Assembly: GCF_009569385.1 (NCBI RefSeq)
Contig: NZ_WBOF01000001.1
Location: 5,589,501 to 5,653,500, forward strand
Reading direction: 5' to 3'
Source: Streptomyces kaniharaensis
Lineage (GTDB): Bacteria; Actinomycetota; Actinomycetes; Streptomycetales; Streptomycetaceae
Length of the DNA: 64,000 bases
Shown: piece by piece, positions 24,769 to 34,336 of the stretch
Layout: the number at the start of each line of letters is the position of its first letter
Position numbering within the stretch: position 1 is the first letter of the stretch
Position numbers and translations under genes: made by a program
The notes under the pieces: model-generated
Database searches by the model: none
The model's input: the letters and a program-made list of their open reading frames with translations, nothing else
What the model was told of the DNA's origin: nothing

Positions 24769-26040
24769 GTGCTGTCCACCTATCGCCGGCTGTTCGCCCC
24801 GCCCGGAACCTTCGCCTTCTCCGCCACCGGCTTCGTCGCCCGGATGCCCCTGGCGATGACCGGCGTGGGCATCGTGACCATGCTGTCCCAGGTGCGTGGC
24901 GGGTACCGGCTGGCGGGTGCGGTCGCCGCCACCGTCGCGTTGGCCACCGCGGCGCTCGGTCCGCTGGTCGGCCGGCTGGTCGACCGCCACGGTCAGCGCC
25001 GGGTCGCGCTGCCCGCGACGGCCATGAGCGTCACGGCCCTGGGCGTGCTCGTGCTGTTGGCCCGCCTGGACGCACCGGCCTGGACCCTGTTCGTCCCGGC
25101 GATCGCGGCGGGCTGCGCACCGAGCATGGGCGCGCTGGTCAGGGCCCGCTGGGCGGAGATCTATCGGGGCCAGCCGCTCCTGCACGTCGCCTACTCGCTG
25201 GAGTCGGTACTCGATGAGGTGATCTTCATCATCGGTCCGATCCTCGCGGTCGGGCTGTCCACCGAGGGGTTCCCCGAAGCGGGACCGTTGCTGGCCATGT
25301 GCCTGCTGGCGGTCGGAGTGGTGCTCTTCTCCCGCCAGCGGCGTACCGAACCGCCCCCGCACCCCGCCGCGCCGCACCTGAGGGGCACCGCGCTTCGAAC
25401 CCGTGGGCTCGGTGTCCTGACGCTGGATTTCGTGGCGGTCGGTGCGATCTTCGGATCGGTCGACGTCGCGACGGTGGCGTTCGCCGGCGAGCACCACCAC
25501 AAGGCGTACGCCAGCGTGCTCCTCGCTCTCTACGCGCTCGGCTCGTTCGTGGCGGGACTGGGCTTCGGCGCGATGACTCTGCGCAGCCCGCTCTCCAGGC
25601 AGTTCCTCGTCGGCGTCATGACGATGACGGCGAGCGTGGTCACCTTGGAGTTCGTTCCGAACCCGGCGGTGCTGGCGGGAGCGCTCCTCGTCTCCGGGAT
25701 GTCCATCGCCCCGACCATCATCACCGCCATGGGGCTGGTGGAACGCCTGGTCCCGGCCGCACAGCTGACCGAGGGCATCACCTGGACCGTCACCGGACTG
25801 GCGGTCGGCACGGCGTTGGGCTCTTCGAGTGCGGGCTGGGTGGTGGACGCGGCCGGGGCCTCGAGGGGTTACGGCGTGACGGCCGCAGCCGGGCTGCTCG
25901 CCACCGCCATCGCGCTGCTGGGCATGAACCGGCTGCGCCCCGCTACGAAGCCGTCGGCAGCCGACGCCGCCGTGGACGGACGCGTGGATGAGGCGCTGGG
26001 CGAGTCCCAGGGCTCGCCGGGCAATCGCGGAGGCTCATGA
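24769..26040 (+). CDS. MFS transporter
   Basis: A 423-residue 12-helix major facilitator. The loop between helices 2 and 3 reads GPLVGRLVDRHGQRRV, the MFS A-motif. It opens with LSTYRRLFAPPGTFAFSATGFVARMPLAM, typical of the actinobacterial group often annotated as macrolide- or drug-like exporters. The substrate is unknown. GTG at 24769 was chosen because TTGGAG lies 8 bases before it; ATG 24748 is the alternative. It follows the kinase gene by 246 bases and is probably a separate unit. Confidence 0.8.
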   Translation: MLSTYRRLFAPPGTFAFSATGFVARMPLAMTGVGIVTMLSQVRGGYRLAGAVAATVALATAALGPLVGRLVDRHGQRRVALPATAMSVTALGVLVLLARLDAPAWTLFVPAIAAGCAPSMGALVRARWAEIYRGQPLLHVAYSLESVLDEVIFIIGPILAVGLSTEGFPEAGPLLAMCLLAVGVVLFSRQRRTEPPPHPAAPHLRGTALRTRGLGVLTLDFVAVGAIFGSVDVATVAFAGEHHHKAYASVLLALYALGSFVAGLGFGAMTLRSPLSRQFLVGVMTMTASVVTLEFVPNPAVLAGALLVSGMSIAPTIITAMGLVERLVPAAQLTEGITWTVTGLAVGTALGSSSAGWVVDAAGASRGYGVTAAAGLLATAIALLGMNRLRPATKPSAADAAVDGRVDEALGESQGSPGNRGGS

Positions 26041-26075
26041 CGGGCCGCCCCGATCCCGTGCAGGGGGGCGGCCCG
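26041..26075. terminator. Bidirectional terminator between MFS and GGDEF-EAL genes
   Basis: An 11-bp perfect stem (26041-26051 and 26065-26075) starts right after the MFS stop codon, between the two convergent genes. Confidence 0.7.
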
Positions 26076-26093
26076 TGGAGGTGGCGGCTGTGG

Positions 26094-29000
26094 CTACTGG
26101 GAAGCGCTCCTGCTCCAGTTCCCCAGGTGGTCGGCGTTCGGCGCCAGGACGAAGGATTCGGCCCGGTCGGCGGCGAGCGGACGAGCGAACAGGAAGCCCT
26201 GGCCGAGCGGGCAGCCCATGGACAGCAGCAGTTCCAGCTGGTTCTGGTTCTCGATTCCCTCCGCGATCACCTTGACCCCGAGGGTGTCGGCGAGGTGGAC
26301 GATGCCCTCGACGAGGGCGTACTGCTGCGGGGAGCGCCCGAGTTCGTCGATGAACGACTTGTCGATCTTGAGGAGCGAGATCGGGAAGTCGCGCAGGTAG
26401 CTCAGCGACGAGTAGCCCGTTCCGAAGTCGTCGATCGCGATACGGACGCCGAGGTCGGTGATGGCCCGCATGTCGGCCAGGACACGGTCGTCATGGCGCA
26501 TCAGGACGCTCTCCGTGAGTTCGAGAACCAGGGAGGACGGCGGGAGCTGGGACGCGTCGAGAACCTGGCGGACCCGGTCGACGAACCCCTCGTCCCTGAA
26601 CTGCCGTGGAGACACGTTCACGCTCATGTACGGCGAGTGGCGATCCGTCGCCCACGTGTCCGCCTGGACGAGGGTCTGCATCCGAATGGTCTCGGTCACC
26701 GCCTCGCTGAGCACCCAGGCGCCGAGGGGAATGATCCGGCCGCTCTCCTCGGCCAGGCTGATGAACTCCTCCGGAAGCACCACGCCACGCGTGGCGTGCG
26801 GCCAGCGGACCAACGCCTCGAATCCTGCGGCCGCCCCGCTGGCCAGGTCGACGATCGGCTGGTAGAGGACCGTGAACGACGTCTCTATCGGCGCCTGGTC
26901 CAGACTCTCCTGGAGTTCGTGCCGCTCCGCCATGCCTTCCTGCAGAGCCGGCCGGTAGCGGCGCCACTGGCGCTTTCCGGCGGTCTTCGCCTCGTAGAGG
27001 GCCAGATCGGCGTGTGCCAGCAGTTCGACCGCGTCGAAGCTGTCATCGGTCGTCGCGATGCCCACGCTGGCGTAGACGCTCACCTGGCCCACGCTGAGCC
27101 GGAACGGCTCGGCGAACACGCCCATCACGTGGTCGGCGAAGGTCTCGACGTCCGCCGGCGTCACCGAGTCCTCGACGAGCAGCGCGAACTCGTCACCGCC
27201 GATGCGCGCCGCCGTGTCGGACGCGCGGACCGTGGTCGACAGCCGCAGCGAGACGGCGACCAGCAGCTCGTCGCCGACGGCGTGCCCGTGGATGTCGTTC
27301 ACGACCTTGAAGTCGTCCACGTCGACGAACAGGACACCGACGACCGTCCCCTCGCGCTGACTCTGCGCGAGCGCGTGGTTGATCCGGTCCTGGAACAGCA
27401 GCCGGTTCGCCATGCCGGTGAGCGAGTCGTGGAAGGCCCGGTGGGTGAGCTCGCGCTCCAGCGCGCGTTGCTCGGTGACGTCCCGGAGGGTGAGGACGAG
27501 TCCGCCGACCGTGGCCTCTTGCCGCAGGTCGCTGAACCTGACCTCCGCCTCGATGGTCGAGTGGTCCACGCGTACCATCTGCCAGGTCTCCCGCCGGTTG
27601 CGGTCGTTGCGCTGCCGCATCTGGGCGAGCGACTGGACGACGGCGCGGGAGTTCTGCGGAGGCACGAGGTCCGTCAGAAGCGTCTGCTCCATGTTGGGGT
27701 AGCCGAGCACCTGATCGGCCGAGGGGCTGGCGTAACGGATCCGGTCGGTTTCGTCGAGGATCAGGATGACGTCCGAGGCGTTCTGCACGAGGGTCCGGAA
27801 GTACGCCTCGCTGTTGCGCTTGGTGACCTCACGGCTCAGCTCGATCCGTTCGATCGCCAGGCCCGCCTGCGCGGCCAGCGTCTGCACGCTCTCCTGGACG
27901 ACCAGGAGGTCCTGCTCGTCCCCGGTGACGTTCAGTGCCCCGAGGGCCGTGTCGCCGGCCTGGTGGTCCTGCAACGCGAACGGGCAGACCAGGACGCTCG
28001 GAGCTTCGGCGGGCTCCCCGGCGAGCTCGCCGCCGAGAGCGGTGCTGCTCACCAGTCGGCTGTCGCCGGCGTCCGTCAGCGCCCTCACGACGCCGGTGAT
28101 CTCCGGTGGCGCCGGTCTGGCCCCGCCGCCGTCGGGCATCGCCACCAGGGTGTCGCCCCGCGGGAGGATCATGACGGTGTCGTGGCGTGCGGTGTCGCCG
28201 AGCAGTCTTGTGACGGCCGGGCGCACCGCCTCGACCACACCCGTGACCGAGGTGGCGGCACCGAGCGACGCCACCGCCTCGCGCAGGATCCGCTCACGGC
28301 GGACCGCCTGACGATGGGTCGCCGCCACGCCCGAGAGGCGTAGCAGGACAAGGAAGAACAGGGCGGCGGAGAACGCTCCGATGACCCCGGCGTTCTTGGT
28401 GTTCCCCCGGATCGCCTCGATGATCAGCATGCCCGGTGCGATCAGCGATGCCAGGGTGAGCAGGCCCAGTCGGCCGAGCGCGGTGTCCGGACGCCATCTG
28501 ACCGGTTCGGTCAGCGTCACCATGGACGGATGCAGCGCCGCGGCTCCCCAGGCGACGTAGAACAGGGCCCAGCCGAGCTCCACCGGTCCGCCCGTCTCCC
28601 AGGTTCCGTGCAGCTGGATCAGTGCGTACAGCACGTCGGCCGTGAGAAGGCCGATGGTGCCCGCGGTGAGCAGCGCCAGTGAGACGCTCTTTCCACCGTG
28701 CGGAGCCAGCAGTCGGAGCAGCATGGCCAGCACCAGGATGTCTCCGAGCGGATAGGCGATGGCCACCGCCTTCTGGATCCAGGTGAGTTCGGCCAAGTGG
28801 GCATAAGGAATGATCACGTAGACCCAGGAGAGCAGTGCCAAACCGACCGTCAGGGTCAGCGCGTCGATGAGACTGGCACGGTCACGTCTGGCCGTACGCC
28901 ACTTCACGAACCCCAACAGGCCTGCCGCGTACAGGGGGTAGGTCGCCAGGTAGAAGGCGTCGGACGCCGAGGGGAACGGGTTCGACTCGTGAAGGTACTG

Positions 29001-29264
29001 GATGAGGATGATCTGTGCCGCCTCACCCGCAGTGAACGTCAGGTTGGCCGCGGCCAGCAGCACCCAGGGCAACGGATGGGCGGGGCGGTTGCGGATGATG
29101 CCTCTGATGATTCCGGCGACTCCGGCCAGCCCGATTCCAACGAAGATCATCCGCTGGTCGGGGTATGCGTAGTAGACCGCGATCAGGGTGACCATCCCCG
29201 CGGTGAACCCCAGCATTTCGTACTGCCAGCGCCTGGTGGTGCTCAATCGCCTGGTGGTGCTCAA
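26094..29264 (-). CDS. Membrane GGDEF-EAL cyclic-di-GMP enzyme with GAF and PAS domains
   Basis: A 1056-residue protein. An N-terminal block of about 8-10 helices (to about 315) forms a membrane sensor. It is followed by a GAF-like region, a PAS domain (DVILILDETDRIRYASP), a GGDEF domain with an intact GGDEF motif (ARIGGDEFALL) and an EAL domain. The EAL domain keeps GFEALVRW, ELTESVLM, DDFGTGYSSL, KIDKSFI and AEGIEN. Both making and breaking of c-di-GMP are possible; hybrid proteins of this type often act mainly as phosphodiesterases. In Streptomyces c-di-GMP controls development through BldD. Start TTG at 29264 follows GGGAGG; a duplicated 18-bp unit repeats the first six codons. ATG 29216 is an alternative. 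Confidence 0.9.
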   Translation of the reverse strand: MSTTRRLSTTRRWQYEMLGFTAGMVTLIAVYYAYPDQRMIFVGIGLAGVAGIIRGIIRNRPAHPLPWVLLAAANLTFTAGEAAQIILIQYLHESNPFPSASDAFYLATYPLYAAGLLGFVKWRTARRDRASLIDALTLTVGLALLSWVYVIIPYAHLAELTWIQKAVAIAYPLGDILVLAMLLRLLAPHGGKSVSLALLTAGTIGLLTADVLYALIQLHGTWETGGPVELGWALFYVAWGAAALHPSMVTLTEPVRWRPDTALGRLGLLTLASLIAPGMLIIEAIRGNTKNAGVIGAFSAALFFLVLLRLSGVAATHRQAVRRERILREAVASLGAATSVTGVVEAVRPAVTRLLGDTARHDTVMILPRGDTLVAMPDGGGARPAPPEITGVVRALTDAGDSRLVSSTALGGELAGEPAEAPSVLVCPFALQDHQAGDTALGALNVTGDEQDLLVVQESVQTLAAQAGLAIERIELSREVTKRNSEAYFRTLVQNASDVILILDETDRIRYASPSADQVLGYPNMEQTLLTDLVPPQNSRAVVQSLAQMRQRNDRNRRETWQMVRVDHSTIEAEVRFSDLRQEATVGGLVLTLRDVTEQRALERELTHRAFHDSLTGMANRLLFQDRINHALAQSQREGTVVGVLFVDVDDFKVVNDIHGHAVGDELLVAVSLRLSTTVRASDTAARIGGDEFALLVEDSVTPADVETFADHVMGVFAEPFRLSVGQVSVYASVGIATTDDSFDAVELLAHADLALYEAKTAGKRQWRRYRPALQEGMAERHELQESLDQAPIETSFTVLYQPIVDLASGAAAGFEALVRWPHATRGVVLPEEFISLAEESGRIIPLGAWVLSEAVTETIRMQTLVQADTWATDRHSPYMSVNVSPRQFRDEGFVDRVRQVLDASQLPPSSLVLELTESVLMRHDDRVLADMRAITDLGVRIAIDDFGTGYSSLSYLRDFPISLLKIDKSFIDELGRSPQQYALVEGIVHLADTLGVKVIAEGIENQNQLELLLSMGCPLGQGFLFARPLAADRAESFVLAPNADHLGNWSRSASQ

Positions 29265-29266
29265 TC
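29231..29266. repeat. 18-bp perfect tandem duplication at the GGDEF-EAL gene start
   Basis: GCCTGGTGGTGCTCAATC occurs twice in a row (29231-29248 and 29249-29266). It encodes the same six residues twice and duplicates the TTG start codon. Only the first copy has a ribosome binding site in range. Confidence 0.85.
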
Positions 29267-29803
29267 CAGCCACCTCCCTGGGAAGCCCCGTGCCCGGAAG
29301 ACGGCTGCAGCCCGGCGCGCCGCCGAGCAGCCCCGGAATGCAGACGTTTCCAGGTGCGCGGGAAGGATCTCGACGATGCCCTGGCCGGCGAACAGCAGCC
29401 CGGCGTCGGAATGCGATCACCAGGGTGATGCGGCAGAGCGGTTCATCATGGAACGGAGAATGGAATGGACACGGGGAGCCTGATGGGGCGGGACGGCCCC
29501 TGTGCTGTCGGGTCTCGGGGCCTCCCCCGACGCGAGGCCTCGGCTCAAGCGTATGTCCGGCTGCCCGATCACGCATTCGGCCGGTAGGGCGGGGGATGCG
29601 GACGCCGTGGACGCCGCCGAGTGGGCGTATCCGTCAGCCGTGCGGGGGATCGCCGGTGGCCGATCGTCCCACCCGACGACGAACGCCGGGGTGCCATGGG
29701 GCACCCCGGCGTGAGGTCGAGGGCGAGGAGAGCGAAGGGACTAGGTTCAATTTGGTATGAGAAGGAAGTCCGTTCATGGCCTCGCCGGCGACAACGGTAG
29801 CAG
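29265..29803. other. Long upstream region of the GGDEF-EAL gene
   Basis: 539 bases without a gene. It holds the promoter of the leftward GGDEF-EAL gene and, at its right end, a terminator for the TerD-related gene (29684-29711). No BldD-type box was evident by eye. Confidence 0.45.
29684..29711 (-). terminator. Terminator after the TerD-related gene
   Basis: A perfect 12-bp stem (29684-29695 and 29700-29711) with a 4-base loop, about 95 bases past the stop codon of the leftward gene. Confidence 0.6.
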
Positions 29804-31969
29804 TCAGGCGGGGATCAGGTCGCGCAGATTTTCCGGGGTGATGACCACGGACGCCGGGTGCAGGCCGTCCGGGCGTTCCAGGCCGATGTAGGTGACGGGG
29901 CCTGCCGGGAGCGCCCCGCCGTCCCACAGGGTGGCGGTGCCGCCCATCAGCTCGGTGAGGTAACGGACCGTGAGGTAGTCGCGCTCGACGATGCCGCGCA
30001 GCAGCGTCGCGACGGAGACCCGGTTGCCCTCGACCCGGTTGGAGGCCGGGTTGCCCTTGAGGTAGACGTGCAGCCACTTGGCGCGCCAGGTGCCGTCCGG
30101 CCCGCGCAGGAACGCCACGGGCAGGGCGACCCGGCCGGGCCCGCGCAGGTCGGACTTCATGCGGACGGTGCGCGGTTCGAAGGGGCGGCCCTGCTGTTCG
30201 GCGTCACGCAGCATGAAGCCGAAGAAGGACTCCTCGACCTCCTCGAAGCCCTCCCCGTCGAAGATGTTGACCTGCGGGACGATGAAGCTGCCGCGCGTGG
30301 CGCCCAGACGCAGGTTGATGAACTCCGAGGCGCCGTCAGGGGCTTCGGTGATGTCGCCGGAGTGCTCGCCTTCGAGCTGGGTGAGTTCGGTGTAGGACAG
30401 CCAGCAGATGGTCCGGTAGGAGTCGCTCAGGAGCAGCGCGGAGAGGTCGAAGTCGGTGGTGCAGCAGGCCTGCTTCCAGTAGACGAAGAAGCGGAGCAGT
30501 TCGCCGTCGACGCGGGAGAGGGAGCCGCGGGGGAGCACGCCGAGTCCGGCGGTGGTCGCGTTGCCGCTGAGGGGGAGGGCGACGTCGAGGATGTCGGGGT
30601 CGATCAGCAGCTGTCCGGGATCGGGGAGGCGGCGGCGTATCTCGGCGTCGAGGGCGTCGATCAGGCGCTTGCGTTCGGGCGCGGGCAGGGGCGGGCGGGT
30701 GTCGGGGGTGACCCAGGCGCGGCCGAGGCGGTTGGCGAAGACGCGGCGCCCGGCGGTCTCGTCCGTGGCCCGGTTGTGGAGGTGCTCGCGGACCGACAGC
30801 AGGACCCGGCCGGCGGCCTGCGGGGTGGCCCGCTCGGCGGCGGCCGTGACGGCGTCGCGCTCGTCCTGGGCGCGGCAGGCGCGCAGCAGGCGGTCCAGGG
30901 CGCGGAACAGCTTGCCCGGGGCGGCCGACAGCAGCCGTGCCGCCCCGATGACGTCCCCGGCGTGGAGGAGGTCCTCGACCTGGCCGTCGAAGGAGCGGAC
31001 TTCCTTCTCGCCCCGGGCGACGGCGAACACGTCCGCGGCGTGCGGCCAGCGCGGGTACTCGTGCGGGTGGAGGCGCTCGCCGAGTCGCTTGAACGCCTCG
31101 CGGTGCGCGATGACGTCGGCCAGCTTGACGGGCGCCGCGGCGACGACCGCGTCCAGGCCGGCGAGCAGGGCGCGGCGCACCGGGCGGGAGAGGGAGCGGA
31201 ATCGGGTCGGCTCCGCGAGGGTCACGTCGCCGTCCGACAGCGCGCAGGCCAGGCGCAGTACGTCGGTGACGGTGTCAAGGAGGAGGCTCGCACCGGCGTC
31301 GAGGCGTGCGAGGTTGACGAGGGCGCGGTTCTCCCGGACGGGGATCGCCTCGGGCTGGGGCCCGTCGACGCAGTGCCGGGCGATGACGCGGAGGTCGCGC
31401 AGGCCGTCCTCGCCCAGCGGGGTGGAGCTGCCCGCCAGGGCCAGGTACAGGGCGGTGATCTCGTCGTCGAGGGCGCCGCCCAGGTGCAGGACCGTCATGC
31501 GGTCCCCCGCGGCGGCGATCAGCTCGTCGTGGGCGGCGAGCATCTCGGCGTACGTGTGCTGGTAGTTGCCGTAGCCGGGGAGGGTCAGCAGGTCGACCAC
31601 GCCGGTGCGCAGCTGGGCGAGCGTGCCCTCGCGCGTGGTGTCGTCGGCGAGCGCCCCGGCGATGCACCGCATCCAGAAGTCGAACGTGTCCGGGACGTTG
31701 GCGGGGAAGTCGATGAAGTAGGTGTTGTGCCCGACGTGGTCGCCGGCCATCTCGCGGACGGCGTCCAGCGTGCGCACGGCGGTGTCGACGACCGTCTCCT
31801 CGGCCAGCCCCGACAGGTGCTCCAGCAGGCCGGCCGAGAGCTTGAAGCCGACGGACATCAGCGCGGCGTCGAACTGCCGTGCTGCGACGCCTCCTTGCCC
31901 GGCGGGCCCGGAGGGGGCGGGGAGGCGGTGCGTCTGCCGGACGACCATGGGTTCGAGGCGCTGGGACAT
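29804..31969 (-). CDS. Large TerD-related protein (SCO0854/MXAN_6230-like)
   Basis: A 721-residue cytoplasmic protein. The middle is alpha-helical with a VYWKQACCTTDFDLSALLL segment. After it comes a TerD-like beta-sandwich (about 510-640), with the acidic GEHSGDITEAPDGASEF region where TerD proteins bind calcium and a FFGFMLRDAEQQGRPFEP stretch. N-terminal sequence SVGFKLSAGLLEHLSGL resembles a Streptomyces/Myxococcus family linked to tellurite-resistance-type stress operons. No RING cysteine cluster was evident. No other ter genes are near. ATG 31969 is preferred; ATG 31948 is possible. Function unknown. Confidence 0.6.
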   Translation of the reverse strand: MSQRLEPMVVRQTHRLPAPSGPAGQGGVAARQFDAALMSVGFKLSAGLLEHLSGLAEETVVDTAVRTLDAVREMAGDHVGHNTYFIDFPANVPDTFDFWMRCIAGALADDTTREGTLAQLRTGVVDLLTLPGYGNYQHTYAEMLAAHDELIAAAGDRMTVLHLGGALDDEITALYLALAGSSTPLGEDGLRDLRVIARHCVDGPQPEAIPVRENRALVNLARLDAGASLLLDTVTDVLRLACALSDGDVTLAEPTRFRSLSRPVRRALLAGLDAVVAAAPVKLADVIAHREAFKRLGERLHPHEYPRWPHAADVFAVARGEKEVRSFDGQVEDLLHAGDVIGAARLLSAAPGKLFRALDRLLRACRAQDERDAVTAAAERATPQAAGRVLLSVREHLHNRATDETAGRRVFANRLGRAWVTPDTRPPLPAPERKRLIDALDAEIRRRLPDPGQLLIDPDILDVALPLSGNATTAGLGVLPRGSLSRVDGELLRFFVYWKQACCTTDFDLSALLLSDSYRTICWLSYTELTQLEGEHSGDITEAPDGASEFINLRLGATRGSFIVPQVNIFDGEGFEEVEESFFGFMLRDAEQQGRPFEPRTVRMKSDLRGPGRVALPVAFLRGPDGTWRAKWLHVYLKGNPASNRVEGNRVSVATLLRGIVERDYLTVRYLTELMGGTATLWDGGALPAGPVTYIGLERPDGLHPASVVITPENLRDLIPA

Positions 31970-32160
31970 CCCCGCATGATCCCAGAACCGCTCAGGCCCA
32001 CGCACTCGGGTTTCCACCAGCAGCCCCGGTCGCATTCCGGGCAGGTCGCTGCTGCGCGCGGCCGGGAGCGGTAGATCGGTACCTGGACCAGCAGGGTGTC
32101 GTCGTGATCCGAACGATCACTGTCCGGAGTTGAGTCGTGCTCGGCGGTCCCCAGCCCCCC

Positions 32161-34257
32161 TCATAACTGTCTGCTCAGCTCCGGCCGGACCGGTGTGGAA
32201 CGGCGGGAGAGGCGGCCGGGCCACCACATGTGGCGGTCGAGGTCCATCGTGAGGGCGGTGACCAGCACCGACCGGACGATCAGGGTGTCGATGAGGACGC
32301 CGAGGGCGACGGCGAAGCCGATCTCGGCGAGGCCGACGACCGGGAGGGTGCCGAGGACGGCGAAGGTGCTGGCGAGGATCAGGCCGGCCGAGGTGATGAC
32401 GCCGCCGGTGGCGGAGAGCCCGGCGATCGCGCCCTGATGGGTGCCGTGATGGGCGGACTCCTCGCGGACGCGGGTCATCAGGAAGATGTTGTAGTCGATG
32501 CCCAGCGCGACCAGGAAGACGAAGACGAACAGCGGGAACGCGTTGTCCTCGCCCTGGAAGTGGAAGGCGTTGGCGAAGAAGAACGCGCTGATGCCGAGCG
32601 CGGCCGCGTACGAGAGCACGACGGTGGCGATCAGGACGAGCGGTGCGGTGATCGCCCGCAGCAGGACCGCCAGGATGAGCAGGACGACGCCGAGGACGAG
32701 CGGGATGATCGCCCGGTTGTCGTTGCCGGCGGCGCGTCCGGCGTCGAGGATGACCGCGGTGTTGCCGCCGACCTTGGCGTCGGCGTCCGGGACGGCGTGG
32801 ACGGCGGCGCGGACCCGGTCGACGGTGTCCTTGGCGGCCTGGGTGTCCGGCGGGTCGGCGAGGGTGGCCTGGAAGAGGGCCTGCCCGCCGTGCGTCACGG
32901 GGACGGACGTACCGGCGACCCCGGGCGTGGTCTGGGCGGCGGCCCGGACGGCGTCGGCGCCGCCGGCCGTCGAGATGACGGTGAGCGGGGCGCCCGTGCC
33001 GCCGGGGAAGTGCTGCTCCAGGACCTGCTGGCCGACGACCGAGTCGGGCTTGCCGGTGAAGGTGCCGGCCGTGCTGAGGCCGTTGGCGTCGAGCGACACC
33101 AGCCCGACGCAGCAGGCCGCGAGCGCCAGCGCCGTACCGACCCACACCTTGCGCGGGCGGCCGCCGATCCAGGCGCCGATGTGGGCCCAGCGGCCGGTCT
33201 TGGTCGGCTCGGGCGTGCCGTAGGCGGGCTTGACCGGCCAGAACACCCAGCGGCCCATGATCACCAGCAGGGCGGGCAGCAGGGTGAGCATGGCGGCGAG
33301 GGCCACCAGGACGCCGATCGCGCAGACCGGGCCGAGGCCGCTGGTGGAGTTCATCTCGGCGATCAGCAGGCAGAGCATCGACGCGACGACCGTCGCCGAG
33401 GAGGCGAGGATGGCCGGTCCGGCCCGGTGCAGGGCGAACGCCATCGCCTCGTGGCGGTCCGCGTGCCGGCGCAGCTCCTCCCGGTAGCGGGCGGTGAGCA
33501 GGAGGGCGTAGTCGGTGCCCGCGCCGAGGACGAGGACGATCAGGATCCCGGCGCTCTGCGCGTTGACGGTGAGACCGGCGTGTTTGGCGAGGAGGTAGAT
33601 GACGGCCTGGGAGACGGTGAGTGCGCCGGCCGCGGAGATCAGCGGGAGCATCCAGAGCACCGGGCTGCGGTAGGTGAGCAGCAGCAGGATGATCACGACG
33701 CTGACGGTGGCGGCGAGCAGCGAGCTGTCGATGCCGGCGAAGGCCTTGGCCTGGTCGGCGCCGACCCCGGCGGGGCCGGCGACGTGGATGGTCATGCCCT
33801 GGCTGTTGGCGGCGGCGGTCTGCCGCAGGCTGTCCACGGCCGGCTTCAGGTCGTTCCAGCCGTTGGTGCCGATGTCGACCGGCACGATGGTCTGCATCGC
33901 CTGGCCGTCGGCGGAGACCACCGGGCCGATGACCCGCCCGAGGACGTGCGGGGCGGTGGCGAAGGCGGCGGCGTCGCGGGCGGCCTCCGCCTTGTCGGCG
34001 GGCGTGATGCCACCGGGGCGCTGGTAGACGACGACGGCCTGGGCGGTGTCCACCGGCTGGAAGGCGCGCTGCTCGGTGAGCACCACGGTGGACTCGGCGT
34101 TGCCGGGCAGCCAGCTGGACGCCTGGTTGTCCTCGGCGCCCATCAGCTTCCCGGCCAGCGGGCCGGTGACCATGAGCAGCACCAGCCAGAGCGCCAGCAC
34201 CACCCACTTGCTGCGGCGTCCGCACGGCAGCGCGGCGAGTTTCCGGGTCGGAGTCAT
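32161..34257 (-). CDS. MMPL-family RND transporter
   Basis: A 698-residue protein with the two-fold layout of MMPL exporters: helix 1, an outer domain, five helices, then a second set after about residue 365. The proton-relay Asp-Tyr motifs are present in both halves (GAGTDYALLL and GIDYNIFLM). In actinobacteria these proteins move lipids, glycolipids or drugs outwards. It reads leftwards, 79 bases after endonuclease IV, with no TetR-type repressor gene beside it. ATG at 34257. The substrate is not inferable. Confidence 0.9.
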   Translation of the reverse strand: MTPTRKLAALPCGRRSKWVVLALWLVLLMVTGPLAGKLMGAEDNQASSWLPGNAESTVVLTEQRAFQPVDTAQAVVVYQRPGGITPADKAEAARDAAAFATAPHVLGRVIGPVVSADGQAMQTIVPVDIGTNGWNDLKPAVDSLRQTAAANSQGMTIHVAGPAGVGADQAKAFAGIDSSLLAATVSVVIILLLLTYRSPVLWMLPLISAAGALTVSQAVIYLLAKHAGLTVNAQSAGILIVLVLGAGTDYALLLTARYREELRRHADRHEAMAFALHRAGPAILASSATVVASMLCLLIAEMNSTSGLGPVCAIGVLVALAAMLTLLPALLVIMGRWVFWPVKPAYGTPEPTKTGRWAHIGAWIGGRPRKVWVGTALALAACCVGLVSLDANGLSTAGTFTGKPDSVVGQQVLEQHFPGGTGAPLTVISTAGGADAVRAAAQTTPGVAGTSVPVTHGGQALFQATLADPPDTQAAKDTVDRVRAAVHAVPDADAKVGGNTAVILDAGRAAGNDNRAIIPLVLGVVLLILAVLLRAITAPLVLIATVVLSYAAALGISAFFFANAFHFQGEDNAFPLFVFVFLVALGIDYNIFLMTRVREESAHHGTHQGAIAGLSATGGVITSAGLILASTFAVLGTLPVVGLAEIGFAVALGVLIDTLIVRSVLVTALTMDLDRHMWWPGRLSRRSTPVRPELSRQL

Positions 34258-34336
34258 CGGGCATCCCCAGGAGCCGGAGGAAGTGACTCGTCCCAGCCTC
34301 CCACCGCCGTGCGGACCCGGCAGCCCGGGCGCGGCC

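Noticed and set aside
29858..32074. A long plus-strand frame opposite the TerD-related gene
   Set aside because: It is a glycine/arginine/glutamate-rich shadow with no motif, while the minus strand has conserved blocks.
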